A stretch of DNA of 64,000 nucleotides from Elymus sibiricus (GCA_039707655.1 CM077666.1:299920166-299984165); one strand, 5' to 3'; positions 21,501 to 35,306 are shown, counted from the stretch's first letter. Notes: a model not told the origin generated them from the sequence alone. A program made the numbers and translations.

Positions 21501-23898
21501 TACATCTCATTCATAATGAAAGTATGGCCCTTATGTTATTCATAACATCGAACATCAAAAGTTCTCTTATGAATAACCTTCTTGCAACATACTTTATGCA
21601 ATGGGCTAGAGTGTATAAAACTCTAAATGAATTATGAAAATAAATACAGACGGTAATACACCGATGGAAGGTATAGTAACATTTACTATGTTCCCAGCGC
21701 GTATCTAAACCTCACTCCCGGCAAGTCTTTTAGGTCGTAGTAGTTCTTGCATCGAGTCGCAATAGAATGCAATCAAGCGGGTATCTTTGTGATCAACTCA
21801 CAATACCCAAGAATTACGAACTAACAGTTTAATCACAATTCCCAAGAACTATTTCTTTTGACCAGCCTTCCAAACATCAATAACTTGTATGACTTTCATA
21901 CATGAGCTGGATATTCCAGTCTTCTTTCTTTTTGCCTTTATACTTCTAACAATTTAACTTTCAGTATTTCTTCTACTCTCAGAAGAAGCACCCATCTTAA
22001 GAGTGGCGTTAGCCCCGGAATTCCTAGGCGTGTAAGTCACACTAACACCCTTTGGACAATTCCTTTCTCTTTAAGTTGTTGTTTTATTCACCTTCATCTA
22101 CATGACAGGCGTTCTTCTGGTTCCCTCTCTTATCAGTCAAATGCTTAGTAAACACTTTACTAATACTTTGCAAACAAACATTGCTTTGGATATCTCATAT
22201 CTTTTAGCCTTTGTTTGTATCTGAAACTAATTTTTCAGTTCCATGAATATCACATAACTATCCCAAACTTTTGAAGTTCGGGTCCCATGGAAGCAAACAT
22301 ATTGCACTTGACCGTAACGGAATTCTAGCTTTTGGATCGAAGGACGAGAGTCACATCATCCATAGCATTAGCGGGAGAATACCAAAAGCATGCGATAGGA
22401 CAAAGTCCTTCTTGACACTCTTGAGGATAATCCTCACATTACGTTACCAATTGTAAAGATTAACCAGATAAATAACAGCTTATTCAATTTTAATAGGGAA
22501 GGTGGAAATGCGAGCCATTATTCTATAACTATTATGCAAATTCTACTTAGACAAAGTTCATAATTAATTGCACTAAGAATTAAAAGAATTAATTCTAAAG
22601 TGCGCTCCCACTCAAATCAATATCTCTCATAATTGATTGTGAGTGATACAAGATCCAAATTTCAATTCAATGCCAAGGATGCATCCATCTCAAGTGACGA
22701 GAATTTCATTTGGTAGGCCAACTTGCCAATCACATCTCTATGTGACTCTTGTTCATCTTTCGATGGGCGTGTTCCGAGCTCAAGACGATCCTCCGGAACG
22801 TCAAGACAACCAAGTGATCTTGCTGCGAGGTCTCAACTCACCCGCCTCACACTTCTCTAATCATTCGTACCCATGCATCCATGTGATACCCCGAAGAGAT
22901 AGGTGCCGTGACGGTGCTACACTTGGGAGAACACTAACTACTTGATATTTTAAGTGAGAGATCACCCTAATAAAAAGCGACTACCGTGCAATCAAAAGGG
23001 TGCATCATAAGGGATAAACATCTCAGGCAATTCATAATAGCATGATATGGTATAACCCTTTCCGACGGAGAAGTCTTTATTTCTTCGTCTTCGGCATTCG
23101 CGTCGGTGTTCACCTTCGCGAAGTTTGCCACCACCTTGTCGATGCACCAGATAATATTGCTATCTCTATAGCTAATAAAATAAGTGCATTACATAAGGTT
23201 GACTCGCAGGTCATTAAAGTGACAATCATATGGCTCCAGCCATCATGCCGAATCATGACACGCAGGTCATGTTAATTTACATTTTATAGTCATCTCATAC
23301 ATAATCAAATTTATATGAGAACTGCTATACCACATCACATGCACATCTCATGTCATCCTGCAAAATCAAGTTAGACGCCTCTAATCAGTTTATGCAAAAT
23401 TTTATTTTACGTGGCTTCTAAGGTTTTGAAACAAACCGAAGCTACCAACGTTTATCATCAAGTATGATTATTCAAGTCGCAAGATTAACTTTGCGGGGTG
23501 TATGAAACACGAGATAATGAAATCTCGAGCCCCATACTGAACTTCGTCATACGCATGACCCCCGTGCAGATCATATCCGCATTGCCCTTTTGTCTGCGAA
23601 ATTTCATCTTTCTTTTAACTATGGTGGAATTCAACGAACTGTTAGCACTTCGGTTATCAATCAGGATCGCGGATTGCCAAAACTTTGAAACTCCACCATG
23701 CCGTTATCAAGATCAGAAATACGCAAATTTCAGGGAAGCAACAAGAACATCGGGTAACAGATTTCATCTGCTACCCACACAAATAATTTTCAGCAATAGA
23801 ACTCATCTACTACAAAATTATATTGTGCAACACCCGTACATCTCTATGTATTCTAGATCGTAACCTGCATCTACGCATAGCACGGCTCTTGATGCCAC
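18590..23898 (-). pseudogene. Degenerate copia gag-pol
   Basis: No long frame survives. On the minus strand, 20995-21177 encodes a recognisable gag-pre-integrase/integrase junction (motifs EIPFTGHKERATNLL and IHFDVCSPINV). A segment at 20288-20614 looks like the linker between integrase and RT (LHKERYAFEENGSCKK). Sequence nearer 18600-19700 reads as decayed RT and RNase H. The order, read from right to left, is that of Ty1/copia. Numerous stops and frameshifts make it non-functional. Confidence 0.75.
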
Positions 23899-25882
23899 TG
23901 TAGGGGAATGCAGCAGAAAACAAAAAAAATACGGTACTGCGAGCACGCCCAGGAACACTATGGAGATGCATACAAGGTTTGGATCTGATCGTTACCGACT
24001 CGTAGCGCAGCGGAAGTAGAGTCGGTGTAGATCGTCGGTGCTGATCCCCGCAGCTAGGATTTACAACCTCCCAACCGCGAGGATGTACTCCCTCGTCAGC
24101 CCCTCGGACAGCCCTTCGGGAGGCGGTCGGACAGTCCCCCGGACGGTGTCACGGACAGCCCTTCGGGAGGCACTCACAAAAACTCGGACGGTCACTCGGA
24201 CAGCCCTTCGGGAGGCACTCTCGAACAGCCCCTCGGGCAAAAAGATCGAACCTACGACCTCTCTACGGGGTTGCACACATACGGTGTTATCTATCCGGCA
24301 GGGCTTCGCCGTCCAGAACTAGTTCCCACCGGAACCCAGACAGCCTTTCGGCTCTACGAAACTATTTCGCGGGGAGGGAGAGAGAAGGCCAGATCATGCA
24401 TGGCATTTGTATGTGAGAAAGAGTGAGTGTGGAGAGTGCCTCTCCACCTCTTTTATAGGAAAACCCAAGGGGTAGGGTGGCTCTCATCCATCCATGTCAT
24501 CCCTAAGATATTTTGGGACAAAGCCCAAAAAGGTGGCTTTCCATAAAGTAACCATAAAGTGATTTTCACTATTCACGAAAACATTTTTCCGCGACCGTTA
24601 AATCCGAAAATATTTCTGTAGGTCTTAGAACATTTCTAGTACCCACTAAAACAATTTTGGACGTGTTCCGAAACAATTCCGGATTAGTGATTTTCATCTG
24701 CGAAAAGCAACCAAAGCGGTTCCGGCAGCTCCGGAACATTTCCGGGTTTTTTCTCCGAAAAAATCCCAGAAGTTTCCAGAACAATTCTGGCACCCTCCAA
24801 GAATTTCCAGGCGTGTGCCAAAACCAATTTGACTGAATGGTATACCCCGAAACAACTTTTCAGTTTTACCGAAACTCTTCCGGTGTTCTCTCTCCGGAAC
24901 TCTTCCGTTGTCTCCGAAACTTTTCCGGTGACTTTCTCTCAGACTCCCTGTCTAGCATTCAACAGATAGATGACCCTTAAGCATGTGACCCTATAGGTTC
25001 GGTGAACTATAGACATGAACGGAACACTTTCCGATCAATGATCAACATCGGAGCCGTGGACACCCATATTGACCCCTATACCCACACGAATAAATATTCG
25101 AGTGAACCTCCAGTTGCCGTGTGCTATTCCTTTTACTTCGCGATATGTTACAAACACCCGAGGTGAGATTTATCGGCATCCCCGTGAATCAACAACTTGT
25201 CCACTATGCCAGTTACCTCGTTACCGGTTTTGTTCTCTTTTCTCGTTCCCGTGTTCCGGCATCCCTGTGATCAAATCACAATGTGTCTGGCCAGACGATG
25301 ATGGATACCGTAACACCGAGAGGGCCCAAAGAATATCTCTCCATCGACAGAGGAGCAAATCCCAATCTTGAGCTATCAAGTCCCTTGTCATACTTTTCCA
25401 TGAACTCGTAAGCCGCCGTAATAGCCACCCATTTACGGATGACATTTAACAAACCCCAAAGTTCATGAAGCAAGCATGAAGAAACTCGATACTCTCATGG
25501 TCTAAGGAATCATGCAAACGTTAACTTTCTCTATGTTATTAACCATTAACTTGTGACGATTGTATCTCATAGCATAACATCAAATCGGGTTGATTCAACA
25601 CAAATGCTCTTCTAACATTGTGCCCTCAAAGTTGCCGGCATAGACATGCCCATGATCAGGAAAATATTATCATCATGCAATCACTTGAGCCAGTCTTAGA
25701 GGCTTGACCAGGAATACTTTTTACCATTTATTATTCCACACGTGCATATGAGTTTTCCTCCGAGCCTCGTGATTATTGCAGACTCGAGAACCATAGCAGT
25801 TATAGCATGGAATATAAACATAATTAGGAACATGGGGATAAATAATAACATTTATTATTGCCTCTAGGGCATATCTCCTACA
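23899..25882 (-). repeat. Copia 5' LTR (right copy)
   Basis: 1984 bp and the partner of 16608-18589. The primer-binding site lies immediately to its left, with TGGCATCAAGAGC read on the minus strand from 23897. Confidence 0.93.
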
Positions 25883-28769
25883 GATACTTCATAATGCTAT
25901 TTGATCTTTCGAAAATCCTCTACAATCTATTGCCCTTGAAATCTTGCATGTTTGCATTATGGTTAATTCCATATGTCTAGTAATCTTCGTTGACATCCTT
26001 TGTCATTGCCATTTTGAGCCTAATAATTCAATATGTTGCGAATGCTCACAATCATCAGTCGAATCCTAGAATTCGTCTTTCCGGCTCAGACGTCATTTTG
26101 AACATGAGCTGGTTCTCGGCCAATCAATTTGCCATCGATTGTGCCCCTAAGTCTATTCGACTTATCCATCCTTGATCAGAGCATCTGCTTCTGATTCTCC
26201 GATCCAAAAATCGTAATTCCTTTGCATTTTATACTTCAAATTATTCAGATGTTTCTATAATCCGATGCCTTTGCATTTCTGCTTCTTCTGGTTGAGTACC
26301 GATACTCACATCAGATCCTTTTGCGGACCGCCAGATCCTTTGGAGGATTATTAACTGACCGTTCTGCATATTCAATAACCATGTGAGTTCTTCCCCTGAT
26401 ACATAATGCCTTTGGTAAATTGTATCCTCTGCTTTTGTCAACCATGCTCTTCTATCGAGCTTGTGTTATTTACTCTTGAAGTTTGTGGTATATGTTCCTA
26501 AGATGCCCCGATGGGTTGAACCTATGCCTTCCCTAATCTGTGTACACCCGGAAGTATGCGGGTTATACTCTACTGGCGTTTTGTTAGATAAAAATTCAGC
26601 ACTACAACTTTTTGAAAACGAGAAGTGAATGAAAGGTTATGCATTGAAGAAGTGGGAGTCGACCTTGAACTTTGTGTTCATGCCCATGGGAACGATGTAG
26701 ATCTTATCACATAAGCTTCTTGTAAAAATATTTATTCATTTGTATGATTCTTTGGAATCCTTAATTTGATCCCGTGCTGCTATGCTTCCGACCATGCTTT
26801 CCTCGTTTGATATATCTAAGAGGAATCCATTCTCGTGCCTCGTCTAATTTTTCGACAAGGTTAAAGTATTTGTTTTTCCACAGATCAACGATCCAGTTCA
26901 GTTTCTATTCTCTTCTACCTTCGAGTATTACCCTCTGGTATCTCGAGGATATCGTGCCACTGCACTACCTCTTATGAGTTCTTGCTGGAATAATACTTCT
27001 CACCGTTTTAGTCATCCCACAGGTTCTGGGTTGTTTGTCAACCGAGAACACCGATAAGTGAATCCAATCCACACTACAATTCAAATAACCCTAGTACATT
27101 TTGTTGCTGGGAAGTTTAAACTCAATCTTGTCATTCCTAGACTACCGGCTACATCCTTATCATGCTACCTTTGACCGTGCTACCTCGCCCTTCTTTGGTG
27201 CACGAATTCTTCAGACCGTGAGCAAGGCTTACGTCGAGTTTTTAACATCATTTTGTTGTCTTGAAAAGACTCCGATTCTGAGCTTGCATCTTATCTATTG
27301 TTCCCATAACTTTCCACTTCGTCATTCCCTTGCTTGATGCCGTCGCTGTTCGATTGCATCCTCTTGAAACCTCTCGACAAAATGTGTTGTGGTCATCGTC
27401 AACATTTTGACTTCTTCCAAGATGGGAATTGAATCCATGATAAGAAATGCTATCCCTGCCCCTCAATAATTTGAGTTTTTATCGGCAACATCCTTGTTTT
27501 CCCCTCCAACACAAACTTGGTCATGTTTTGCTTATACCTTGTTTTCCTTGCTATTCTTGAAATTGTTCCTTGTGTATTCTTGTGATCTTCAGACCCAACC
27601 CTTACTTGAAACACCATATTATTGCTACCCCGAAGCATGACTATGGTACTCCGAATATCAACAAGAACATCGGAAGCGCAATGCTAAATGTTTCTTGATC
27701 AATTATCCAAACACCATTGTATGGGTAACATCATGAATTTCCTCGCCCCTTTATCTAAATGATTTTGTACTTGCTGTCCTGTCATGTATATCATGCTATG
27801 CTTTTCCTTGGGAAGGATATACACCTAATACTTGTGTATAATCACATTTTCCTTTCCATTGGTCTGTTTAATCTGATAATCACATTTTCCTTTCCATTGG
27901 TCTGTTTAACCTTTCTTGTAATCTAACTTATCTGAGCAGTGATAAATCCCTGCTTATGTCAACACCCCCAAGTACAACCCTGTCAAGTAAAACCCTGTTA
28001 CTATTGTTGATGACATTCTGGTAACACCGGTGGGCGAGAACTTGCCTATTGGTCCGCCTCGCCTTGCGAGCAGGAAAATGGTTCTCTTCATACCCCGCCC
28101 TTGGTACTGACGTTGTCGTCGACATAGCTGACAAGCTATCCTCTGACATGCCTTGCAATCGTGACTGTGCAAGATATCACCGCCCTTCCTACTCTTAATC
28201 CACACTAACCACAGTTCCACATGGTCGAAACCTGACTCTCCTGTACATCCCTATTTCCAAAGTTATTCCTCGTGCTTGGCTTCGTTTGTAATTCACGAGC
28301 CACCTTCCTAGAGATGATCTATTCTGGTTTCAGACGCAATACTTATTCCTGTTGCTCTGAACCCCTTTCAGACTCTGTTTCAGGCATCGAACGATTGCCT
28401 ACCTTCTTGAAACTTCTTATAATTTCTTATATATGTATCTTGCTCTTGATATATTTCATTTATTCAATTTGAGAGATACTTTCTGCCACATTCCCTGGGT
28501 TATCTGCCAGATAATCAACCTTTTAGTGGTCCGTTCGTCCAAATTTACCCCTTATCATTTTTGTAAGTACGATGAAGATCCTGAAGGAAGAATGACAACT
28601 TCGATATGACGCATGATGCAGAGAAAATGAAGACATCAACGCAATGGACTGACCTCTTCGAGAAGAGCAACCAAGACCGAGAAGACTCGTTAGAATTTCG
28701 TAACCAAGTCTTTCCTCCTTACTCTACCTCTTAAATCTCGGGACGAGATTTCTTGTAGTGGAGGAGATT
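25883..28769 (+). other. LARD internal domain, right part
   Basis: About 2.9 kb of T/C-rich non-coding sequence with only short, unrelated ORFs. It ends in a purine-rich tract, GTGGAGGAGATT (28758-28769), that serves as the polypurine tract before the 3' LTR. Confidence 0.8.
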
Positions 28770-31700
28770 TGTAACACCCCCCAGTGCTTAGCTACAGTGA
28801 ACCCATGCTAATTATGCCATGTCATCATGCTTTACTAAGCCAAATGCCACTTGATAAAAATCAAAGTCAAAATTCAATTTGAAATGCAAGTCAAATATTT
28901 ACATCTTCAAATATGCAAACAAAATAGTTCATAATTTCGTAAATAATCAGTAAGTAATTATGTTAAGGAAAACAACATCATCTAAATTCCCAAAATGCCC
29001 CTTGGAATTAATTAAGTGGACCAGCAGCGCTAAAGCAAACCATTTAAATTCAAACACAAATTTAGTTAATTGCAAATGCCCCCAAACTTTTTGTGCACCC
29101 CTAGAGTAACGCCTAGTATTTATGTGCAAAGTTTCACAATTTACAAAAATTATTTGGTGGCAAAATAAAATGCAAAACAGAAAAGAATAAAAGTAACAGA
29201 AAAGAAAATAGAAAAATAGAAGAACTGCACTGTGCACTTGTAGCCCACTGCTACAGTGCACAGCCCAACCCACCAACGGCCTTCTCCTCCCTCTGTACAG
29301 AGGAGGAGGCAGAGGCATGGCGTGGCCGCCATTCACGGCGCCATGGCAACCGATGCTCGACGTCTGGTGCTACAGGGACACCTAGGAGAGGATAAGGCCG
29401 ACACCCCCAACGCACTAGACAACCCTAGCTCACTCCTCCCCTTCTCCTCGCTCGATCCCCTCGATCCCGAGCTCGGCCGTTGCCATGGCCGTCGTCGTAG
29501 CCGCGGCCACCGTGCTCCCCGCCGCCTGAGATCACGTCCAGGAGCTCCACCTTTGTCGTCTCCTTCACCCTCGTGGTAGGGTTCGAGCTAGGAGGCACCG
29601 TACGTTCGCCTTCGCCGTCGTCTTCGCCCACGGCCGCCGCATCTTGTCATCGGGCTCGTTGCGTCCGGCCACCCCCGCACCTCCTGACCACGTCTATGAG
29701 CTCCGCAGTGAGCTCCACTACCGAATCCCCCTTTCCCCTTCGATCTGTCGCCGTGCCGCTGTCCCCGAGCTCGTTCGAGCTCCTGCATACGCATGCGCGC
29801 GCGCCGCTACTGCTTCTGCTGCTCGCTGCGCTCCTGCCGCGCTCCCGCCGCGTCCTGGACGCCCCAGGGCACTCCCTGGCTGCGCCCACGCGCGCGCCCG
29901 CGTAGCCCCGTGCCTGCCACCGCCTCCCCAGCCGCGCGCGCCCGCAGCCCTGCCGTTGCTCTGCTTGCTGCCGCTGCTATGCTCTTGCTGCTGCCGCTGC
30001 TTAGCTGCTAGCGCTGCTGCTTACTTGCTGCTGCCGCTGCCCCGCGCTGCCCGTGCTGCTGGCTATGGCCGCCGGCGCCTCTGTGTGTGCGTGCAAAGCC
30101 GCGGCCAGAGCCGGCTGGCTCTCTATCAGATGGGCCGGCCCCTGTGTAGATTAGGGCCTAATCCCCCTTTAGCACTAATCCCTCCTAATTAGAGTATGAC
30201 AGTGGGCCCCTGCAGCTAAATAACCTCTTAATTTAACTCTAGTCAATGATATGTGGGACCCGCCTACACTATTCACCCTTTGACCAGTCAAATGTTGACT
30301 GGGTCAACTCAGTCAACAGGCCCCACATGTCAACCTCTGTAGCACCCTGCTGTGTACACTTCAGTGTGTGCACATAGCATTTTGCCATTAATTTCGAATT
30401 AATAAGAGATTTAGGAAATCATTTAAAACTTTGGAAATTCATATAAAATAATCCGTAACTCGGATGAAAATAATTTATATATGAAAAATGATCAGAAAAA
30501 TCAGACGAATCCGAATATGTCATCCTCATACCTGCCACATGCCCCCAGCACAGCAAACATGGAACCTTTCCCTCCGGATCGTCTGACCGATAAATGCCTG
30601 GAGCCAGGAAAATATTCCCGGATATTTTCCCGCTCCGTCTGTAACACCTAGCACTGCATTAGGTCACCCCCAGCACAACATATTGCCATGTCCTGCCTTG
30701 TGATGCATTTGTTTGCTTTATATTTACTGTTTCTTCCCCCTCTTCTCTCCGGTAGACCCCGAGACTGACGCTGACGCCGCTGGTTACGACTACGCCGCAG
30801 ACGACCAGCCCCTTTCAGCAGTGCTTCCAGGCAAGCAAAACCCCCTTGATCATTCCTATAACACCCATTCTTTCTCTCCCATGCTTGCATTAGATTTTGC
30901 TACTGTTGTTCGATAGCTCCTATTCTGATGCATAGCCTGATTTTGTAACCTGTTGTTGATACTTTATCTGTTATCCTATATGATTAGTATAGGATGGTTA
31001 GTGATCCATCAGAGGCCCCACATCCTTGTCCTTGTTGCCATGCTTTACTACCGATGACTCGATCATTGTGATCGCCGTGCAGAGACCGACACCTCACCGC
31101 ACACCCCCTTAGTTGTACGACTCTGCAGAGTTACTATCGAGTGCCGAGGGTGATACCTCCTACCTCACTCCTGATGATATCTCTGTAGCATAGCTAGTCG
31201 GTTGTGAGTTACCGAGGGTGATTCCTCTTTCACCACCTCTGATGATGCCTCTAATGTGCAGCCCCACAAGTGTGAACCCATCGAGGGTGATTCCTCCAAG
31301 TTCACCTTGACGGTTACATCGAGTAGGAATCCATTGAGGGTGATTCCTCGGATTTCCCCTTGATGCTATGGACACACGGATACCCTGTATTTACCTCAGT
31401 CCCTTGTTGAAGTCGGGTCGACCCCTAGGGGTACCCGCGAGAGATGTGAAGTCGGGTTGACCGTGAGGGTACCCGCGAGATAAATACGCGGCACGGCCGG
31501 GCAGGCAGACCGCCCCAGGAGAGGGATGGGCCTGGCCCTTGTCGTAAGTCCGCGAGACGGGGCGACAGGATCACTGATCGTTACCGCGAGCTCCCAATGC
31601 ACTAATGGGTTTGGATATATGATCTGAGTAGGCCTCTGGCCTTTTCGCACTGACCACCATGCGGGAATAAAAGTGGGCACTCGGCGTCGTACGATTCTTC

Positions 31701-32777
31701 CGAAAGCTCTTCAAACGTCAGCAGTTGAGCGGCGCGCGCCGGGTTGGACGGTAACCGCCTGCGCTTGTATTATGGGGGTGGGTCTGCTCCCGGCCGCGTA
31801 CGCAACGCGCAGGAGTGCTTAGGACGATTGGCCCATGACCCCTTCGCACTTAGGATTTAGACCGGCGTGCTGGCCTCTCTGTTGAGCCTAGGTAGGACTA
31901 CGGCGTGTCGATCAGCCGAGGCCGGGCATGACCCGATAAAAGTGTGTCCGGCCGGAGTTAATCGAGCGTGTTGGGTAAGTTGGTGCACCCCTGCAGGGAA
32001 GTTATCTATTCGAATAGCCGTGTCCACAGTAACAGGACGCTCGGAGTTGTATCCCGATCTACTACAACTAGAACTGGATACTTGTGACACTAAATTGATA
32101 TGATGGCTTCGGGATCGCTTTCTCGCAGGGAGTCGAGGAAGGATCTCTGGGCGTTACTAATATATATTTGTTACTACATGTTATGTTATTCTACTCTCTT
32201 CTATTGCTGCAAGATGCTAGTCTTCGATAGGCTAGGCCTTTCCCTCTATTCTGGCATTTCTGCAGTATAGTCCACAGATACAGCCCCTTTCCTTTGATAC
32301 CGATGCATACTTAGCATAGATCTGATGTAAGTCTTGCGAGTACTTTGGATGAGTACTCACGGTTGCTTTGCTACCTTTCCCCCCCCCTACCCGATTGCTG
32401 CGATCAGATGGCGGAGCCCCGGAGTCAGCTGATCCTGCCGATGACTACTACTACCCCGACGGAGCCTACTACTACGTGGAGACCGACGACCAGGAGTAGA
32501 TAGGAGGCCCCAGGCAGGAGGCCTGCGCCTTTTCGATCTAGCTGTCGTTGTTTTGCTCGGCCTTCTTAAGGCAAACTTGTCTAATTATGTCTGTACTCAG
32601 ATATTGTTGCTTCCGCTGACTTTGTATTCGAGCCTTCTAGGCCTGGCTTGTAATATAGAGCTGTATGACATTAATTTGTGTCTAGAGTTGTGTTGTGATA
32701 TCTTCCCGTGAGTCTCTGATCTTGATCGTGCGCATTTGCGTGTATGATTAGTGCACGATTGAGTCGGGGGCGTCACA
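28770..32777 (+). repeat. LARD 3' LTR, 4008 bp
   Basis: The second copy of 12022-16037. It begins TGTAACACCCCCCAG and ends GGCGTCACA. The TSD GGGAG follows at 32778-32782. The mini-exon copies lie at 30756-30830 and 32408-32499. Confidence 0.93.
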
Positions 32778-32782
32778 GGGAG

Positions 32783-33873
32783 CCTCTCCTGGCATGCGCT
32801 AGGCCGGGAGGATCGCAATTTTGGCGCTCTTTCCAAAGGATTAAGGAGGACATCCATTTAGGGATTTCCTTCTCTATAGGGGATGGGGGCGGGGTCCAAT
32901 TTTGGCTGGACCCCTGGTTGGGTACCGAGCCACTGCGCGCGAACTTCCCGGGTCTGTTCTCGATCTATGCAGACCCGTCTATTCTCGTCTCCGCGGCATT
33001 CCAAGGTTGACAATGGAATATTCGGTTCCGTCGTACCTTTGGACAAGCCAAGAATGATGACTGGATTAGATTACGGGCCGCCCTACCACCGGTGTTACCG
33101 GACTATCCGGACACTGTGTCTTGGCGGCTGGCGCCGACGGCAGAATTTTCGGTGAGCACGGCATATCATGCCCTATGTCAGCAATCTTCCACCTCCTGGA
33201 TATCCCCGTTGTGGAAAGCCCCCTTACCCCTAAAGATTAAGATTTTCGTGTGGCAGTTACTACGGGATCGCCTCCCTTCGGGGACAGAGGTTCTTAAGCG
33301 GCACGGCCCTGGAGATGGCTTATGCCCCTCTGCGCGGTACCGGAGATTGGGTTGCATATCCTATTCTCCTGTACAGCGGCGCGGGTGTTGTGGACGTTCG
33401 TCCGCGAGGCGTTGGGGCCCGACTGGGAGGCCCTAAACCTCGCGGAGTTCCTCCAGTTTAGGGTTATGCAACAATCGAGACATCGTCGCTTATTTTGGCT
33501 TATTTTTGCGGCGATGACTTGGACTCTTTGGACGACTCGTAACAAGATGGTGATTGAGAAGGTCTTTCCGAGGAAGGCGTCTGACTCCTTCAAATCCCTT
33601 GCTTTTCTGCAGCACTGGCACCCGCTCTCGAGGCAGCGTGATCGCGACCGGCTCGGCCTCATGATGGATGCGCTATTGGCTTCAGCGCGTCGATTATCAT
33701 CTATGCAGTGCCGCTTGGCGGCTGCCACTAGGTGGCTTTTTTCTTTTTCTCTCATGTTTTCTTGGGCTTGAATGTGCTGTGGCCCAGCCGTCATTTTTTA
33801 GATGTTGGTCGGATGTTGTATGTTGGACCGTTGCTTTATTTATAAAGCGGGGCGAAAGCCTATTTCGAGCACC
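32783..33873 (+). pseudogene. LINE fragment, block 3: ORF2 C-terminal part and tail
   Basis: It continues the LINE after the LARD. The reading includes FWRSFQRIKEDIHLGISFSI and a zinc-binding RT-associated domain (PLPLKIKIFVWQLLRDRLPS, then HILFSCTAARVLW). A TGA at 33008-33010 and a frameshift near 33320 break it. The final AT-rich tail ends in AAAGCGGGGCGAAAGCCT, a recognisable plant LINE 3' end. The three LINE blocks together give one 3' part of a LINE split by two insertions. Confidence 0.87.
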
Positions 33874-34949
33874 AGAAACTCTTGAACATCTGAATCAAAA
33901 TTAGGGAATAAACTCAGAAGAGAACAATAAACAATCTAAAGAAAGTAGAGAGATCGAGATGGGGATAAAAAAGTGACGGTCTGAAAAGAACAACAAGGTG
34001 CAGTAATGCAGTTCTAAAAGAACATAAGTAAATGAACATATTTCGACAATTCAAGAGCACTTGAAGTCAAAAGGTAATAATTTGTACGAAGCTAGGTCTA
34101 GATGTAGCCAAATCTGGTGCATGTTTTATAACTGTGATATGCAGAGACATGGACATTATATTTCTTCTCCGTGTACATTCTTGGCAAACGAACTTATTGC
34201 ATGGACATTATATTTCTTACCAGGGCAACCTGAAATTCAGAACTTGATGCATACACTTGCATATAGTAGATACAACATTAGGTGTATTTTCTTTAGATAA
34301 GCCTGAATATGGAAATAAAAATTCAGAAGTACGATACAAGATTTTTTTTTCTCTAAACTGAATGTCAAAATTACCCAATTTACAAACGCACACAACCCTC
34401 AACATTGTGCCAGAGAATCATTTCATGATGTACTCAGTTCGCATTTTTTAGTAAGGAATCATACCGGACTTGCTTCCTATTCCTACATCATGGAGCATGG
34501 ACATGAATCAATTTTGTTTATGATTCATTCACTAAGAACAAATAAAAAACCACCTCTTGGACAAAACATGCAATTTCATTCTAGCAAGAGGCATCAATTG
34601 CATTCTGAGCTCATGCGTAGCAATGGCTGTTTGACCTATATATATGACATCGGTGACACGGTCTATTTGGCAAATGAATTAATTTTCAAGCATTATTGCC
34701 ATGAATGAGAGAGTTTCTACTGCTGCAACAGATCATTTTCAGAAAAGAAACAAAATGATGTTATACTAATTTGGTGGTTATTCATATTGCTTCAAACGTT
34801 CCAATATATAAGTAGGACATATCTCCGGTGAGATTTTTAGTAAAAATCTATTGAGTGTGTAAAGTGATACATTTGAAGATATATAATACACCAAAGTGAA
34901 AGAGCAGTTCTGTATAGCATTGATGTTGTTATGTTTGCCAAAATCACAG
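33874..34949. other. AT-rich intron-like sequence, no gene seen
   Basis: No repeat motif or convincing ORF. The composition resembles a plant intron. It precedes the candidate exon at 34950. Confidence 0.5.
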
Positions 34950-35130
34950 GTGTCGAAGAACTGCTTCGTTTGCAAAAAATCAGAGATGTCGCAGAACCAC
35001 ATAACTTTAAAGGCGCCTGATCCCTCCTTTGCCGTAACACATAATCATGTCCTGCAGGTTTCTGAACATCATCCAACTCAAGAAATTTACATAGAGAAGG
35101 ACTATCTCCCCCTGTACAAAATTTTCACAG
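34950..35130 (+). CDS. Candidate internal exon of an unknown host gene
   Basis: A 181-base open segment is bounded by ATCACAG on the left and ACAG|GTAAAG, a good plant donor, on the right. The peptide starts VSKNCFVCKKSEMSQNHITL and later reads HPTQEIYIEKDYLPLYKIFT. It has a CxxC pair and balanced amino-acid use, unlike the surrounding transposon shadows. The exon ends in phase 1. The only downstream exon-like segment with matching phase is 47452-47591, more than 12 kb away across several insertions. I do not recognise the family. Upstream exons would lie in or left of 33874-34949, or may be lost to the LINE. The acceptor is weak. Confidence 0.4.
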
Positions 35131-35306
35131 GTAAAGGGACCATAACAATTTAAAGTTTTGACATAGATGTGCAAGCAACTAAACACACATAACTTGATTG
35201 CTTGGATGCAAATGATATTATAGATGTATTTCATCTTTTTCTGCAGTGGGCTGAGCTTCTATTTCTGTATCCATCCGATTTCCACTTGACAATTGAGTAT
35301 AACAAT

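Larger units (their letters stand above)
16608..25882 (-). mobile_element. Ty1/copia element, Angela/BARE-like, nested and inverted
   Basis: The LTRs are 16608-18589 (1982 bp) and 23899-25882 (1984 bp). In the element's own sense they start TGTAGGAGATATGCCC and end ATTCCCCTACA. Flanking 5-mers are AATAC on the left and GATAC on the right, a TSD with one mutation. On the minus strand the primer site TGGCATCAAGAGC lies next to the right LTR, and the polypurine tract (CAAGTGGGAG) lies next to the left LTR, which fixes the orientation. The 5.3-kb interior holds only decayed gag-pol. The insertion lies inside the LARD interior. Confidence 0.93.
12022..32777 (+). mobile_element. LARD-type large LTR element with nested copia
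   Basis: The LTRs are 12022-16037 (4016 bp) and 28770-32777 (4008 bp), both starting TGTAACACCCCCC and ending GTCACA, and flanked by perfect TSDs GGGAG (12017-12021 and 32778-32782). After removing the nested copia, the interior is about 3.46 kb (16038-16607 plus 25883-28769) without recognisable gag or pol. LTRs of 4-5 kb with a 3.5-kb non-coding interior match the LARD class, of which Sukkula is the Triticeae example; assignment to that exact family is uncertain. The primer site is TGGTATCAGAGCC. The sequence before the 3' LTR resembles the end of Ty3/gypsy Tekay-type elements. It must be mobilised in trans. Confidence 0.85.

Noticed and set aside
35236..35246. Acceptor-like TTTTTCTGCAG as the next exon start of the host gene
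   Set aside because: Joining it to the donor at 35130 gives an immediate stop codon, while the acceptor at 47451 keeps the frame open.
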